The notes beneath the pieces were generated by a model. It saw only the letters and a list, made by a program, of their open reading frames with translations. It had not been told where the DNA came from and made no database searches. Positions 5,411 to 6,208 of a stretch of 6,208 bases of DNA are shown in pieces. This DNA is from Deltaproteobacteria bacterium. GTDB taxonomy: Bacteria; Desulfobacterota; Desulfarculia; Adiutricales; Adiutricaceae. The stretch covers positions 1-6,208 of the forward strand of contig JAITJT010000200.1 of NCBI GenBank assembly GCA_031278795.1, given 5' to 3'. The translations under genes and the position numbers were made by a program. Position 1 is the first letter of the stretch. Each line of letters starts with the position of its first letter.

Positions 5411-5655
5411 TTTTGAGGACAAATATAAACGATAATTGGACCTTGGGCATGGTAGATGCCACGAGATTCTTTGTTAGGCTTGAAAAAAAATAAACATTGA
5501 AGCAAAGAGCGTATTATTTATGGCATATTTCTGGATTCATTCTTAAAAACCATGTGTAACTTGATATATACTTAAAAAATAAAAATATTCTTTGCGAAAA
5601 ATATTTTTTTTAAACTATGACTTACGCCAAAGAGGCTTTAGCGCAAGTTTTTCTT
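5411..5655. other. AT-rich intergenic spacer
   Basis: No gene is recognised. It includes a small inverted repeat GGCAT/ATGCC (5446-5450 and 5456-5460). A weak AT-only hairpin, AAAAATATT with AATATTTTT (5581-5589 and 5600-5608), is followed by Ts and could be a feeble plus-strand terminator. Short open frames that begin near 5592 and 5617 run into the repeat array and look accidental. Confidence 0.4.
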
Positions 5656-6208
5656 TCTTTGCCCGGGGTTATCAAGTTTTCCAAAGTATTCCAAGGGTTT
5701 TTTCAACTTCTTGCAGATATCCCCAAGTATTCACAGCTTTTATTAGCTTCTTGCACTTATACCCAAGTATTCAAAGCATTTATCAGCTTCTTGCAGATAA
5801 CCCCAAGTAATCACAGCTTCTTGCGGCTATCCCCAGCTTTTCCCAGCTTCTTGCAGCTATCTCCAAGTATCCACCAAGAACTCTAAGCTTTTTGCAGCTA
5901 TCACCAAGTATCCCAAGCTTTTCCCAGCTTCTTGCAGATATCTCCAAGTATCGACCAAGAACTCTCAGCTTCTTGCAGCTATCACCAAGAATCCCCAAAT
6001 ATCTACCAAGAACTCTCAGCTTCTTGCATCTATCCCCAAATATCTCCAAAAACTCTCAGCTACTTTCAGCTATCTCCAAGTATCCCCAGCTTTTCCCAGC
6101 TTCTTGCAGCTATCAACAAGTATCCCCAACTTTTCCCAGTTTCTTGCAGCTATCTCCAAATATCCCCAGCTTTTCTCAGCTTCTTGCAGCTATCAACAAG
6201 TATCCACC
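5656..6208. repeat. Large tandem array of about 40-bp units made of about 10-bp modules, continues past the window
   Basis: Thirteen copies of a CTTCTTGCA-type word begin at 5707, 5747, 5787, 5817, 5847, 5888, 5928, 5969, 6020, 6060, 6100, 6140 and 6180. The spacings are 40, 40, 30, 30, 41, 40, 41, 51, 40, 40, 40 and 40. A full unit reads GCTTCTTGCA, then GCTATCTCCA, then AGTATCCCCA, then GCTTTTCCCA. Alternative modules such as CCAAGAACTCTCA replace the last part in several units. A degenerate start is visible from about 5656. Spacings that change in steps of about 10 bases indicate that units gain or lose whole modules. The unit length is not a multiple of three, so the open frames on both strands are by-products of scarce stop words, not genes. 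The right end is not in the window. Confidence 0.85.

Noticed and set aside
5727..5815. DnaA-box-like words GTATTCACA and GTAATCACA
   Set aside because: Both are imperfect, both are simply parts of the satellite unit, and no replication gene or consensus box cluster is near.
5592..5886. Two overlapping plus-strand frames entering the repeat array
   Set aside because: They are translations of the satellite in two frames, with no ribosome site or family resemblance.
5783..6049. Minus-strand frame coding a repetitive peptide (CKKLRVLGRYL repeats)
   Set aside because: The frame is open only because the repeat units lack stop words. The unit length of 40 is not a multiple of three, so the frame shifts between repeats, and there is no ribosome site.
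5656..6208. CRISPR array
   Set aside because: The units are directly abutting and degenerate with no unique spacers, and no cas gene is present.

Overview
This is a bacterial chromosomal segment with unusually sparse coding. Four protein genes cover a little over half of the 6.2 kb, and the rest is AT-rich or repeat-rich spacer. The genes have moderate GC content, clear Shine-Dalgarno sites and sigma70-type promoters. I cannot place the organism firmly. A Gram-negative anaerobe, for example of a deltaproteobacterial type, would fit the gene content, but nothing here proves it.

Layout. Positions 1-329 (minus strand) hold the N-terminal third of a TauA-like sulfonate/taurine ABC-transporter substrate-binding protein that runs off the left edge. 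Positions 330-1095 are a long gap. It holds an 18-bp inverted repeat (413-454), a minus-strand intrinsic terminator (504-541), a hairpin-rich stretch with no credible ORF (542-860) and a very AT-rich promoter region. A TetR-family regulator follows on the plus strand (1096-1734), with a palindromic candidate operator over its own -10 box. Another large gap (1735-2563) contains a pyrimidine-rich array with a 7-bp period (1943-2110), a five-copy array with a 22-bp period (2305-2404) and an extended -10 promoter. That promoter drives gpmI (2564-4132), the cofactor-independent phosphoglycerate mutase of glycolysis, which ends in a strong terminator.

Convergent to gpmI, on the minus strand, is a divergent Ham1/RdgB-like (ITPase-fold) protein (4540-5283). 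It keeps the fold's landmarks but has lost several residues normally needed for NTP binding. The space between the two genes holds a GGCTT/GGGCTT microsatellite and a 17-bp perfect hairpin. From about 5656 to the right edge there is a large array of roughly 40-bp units, each built from roughly 10-bp modules.

The genes do not look like one operon. Each has its own promoter or terminator, and they belong to different processes: sulfonate uptake, local transcription control, glycolysis and possible nucleotide-pool surveillance. The most unusual features are the several intergenic arrays, each with a different motif and period (7, about 11, 22 and 40 bp), and the Ham1-like protein with a remodelled active site.
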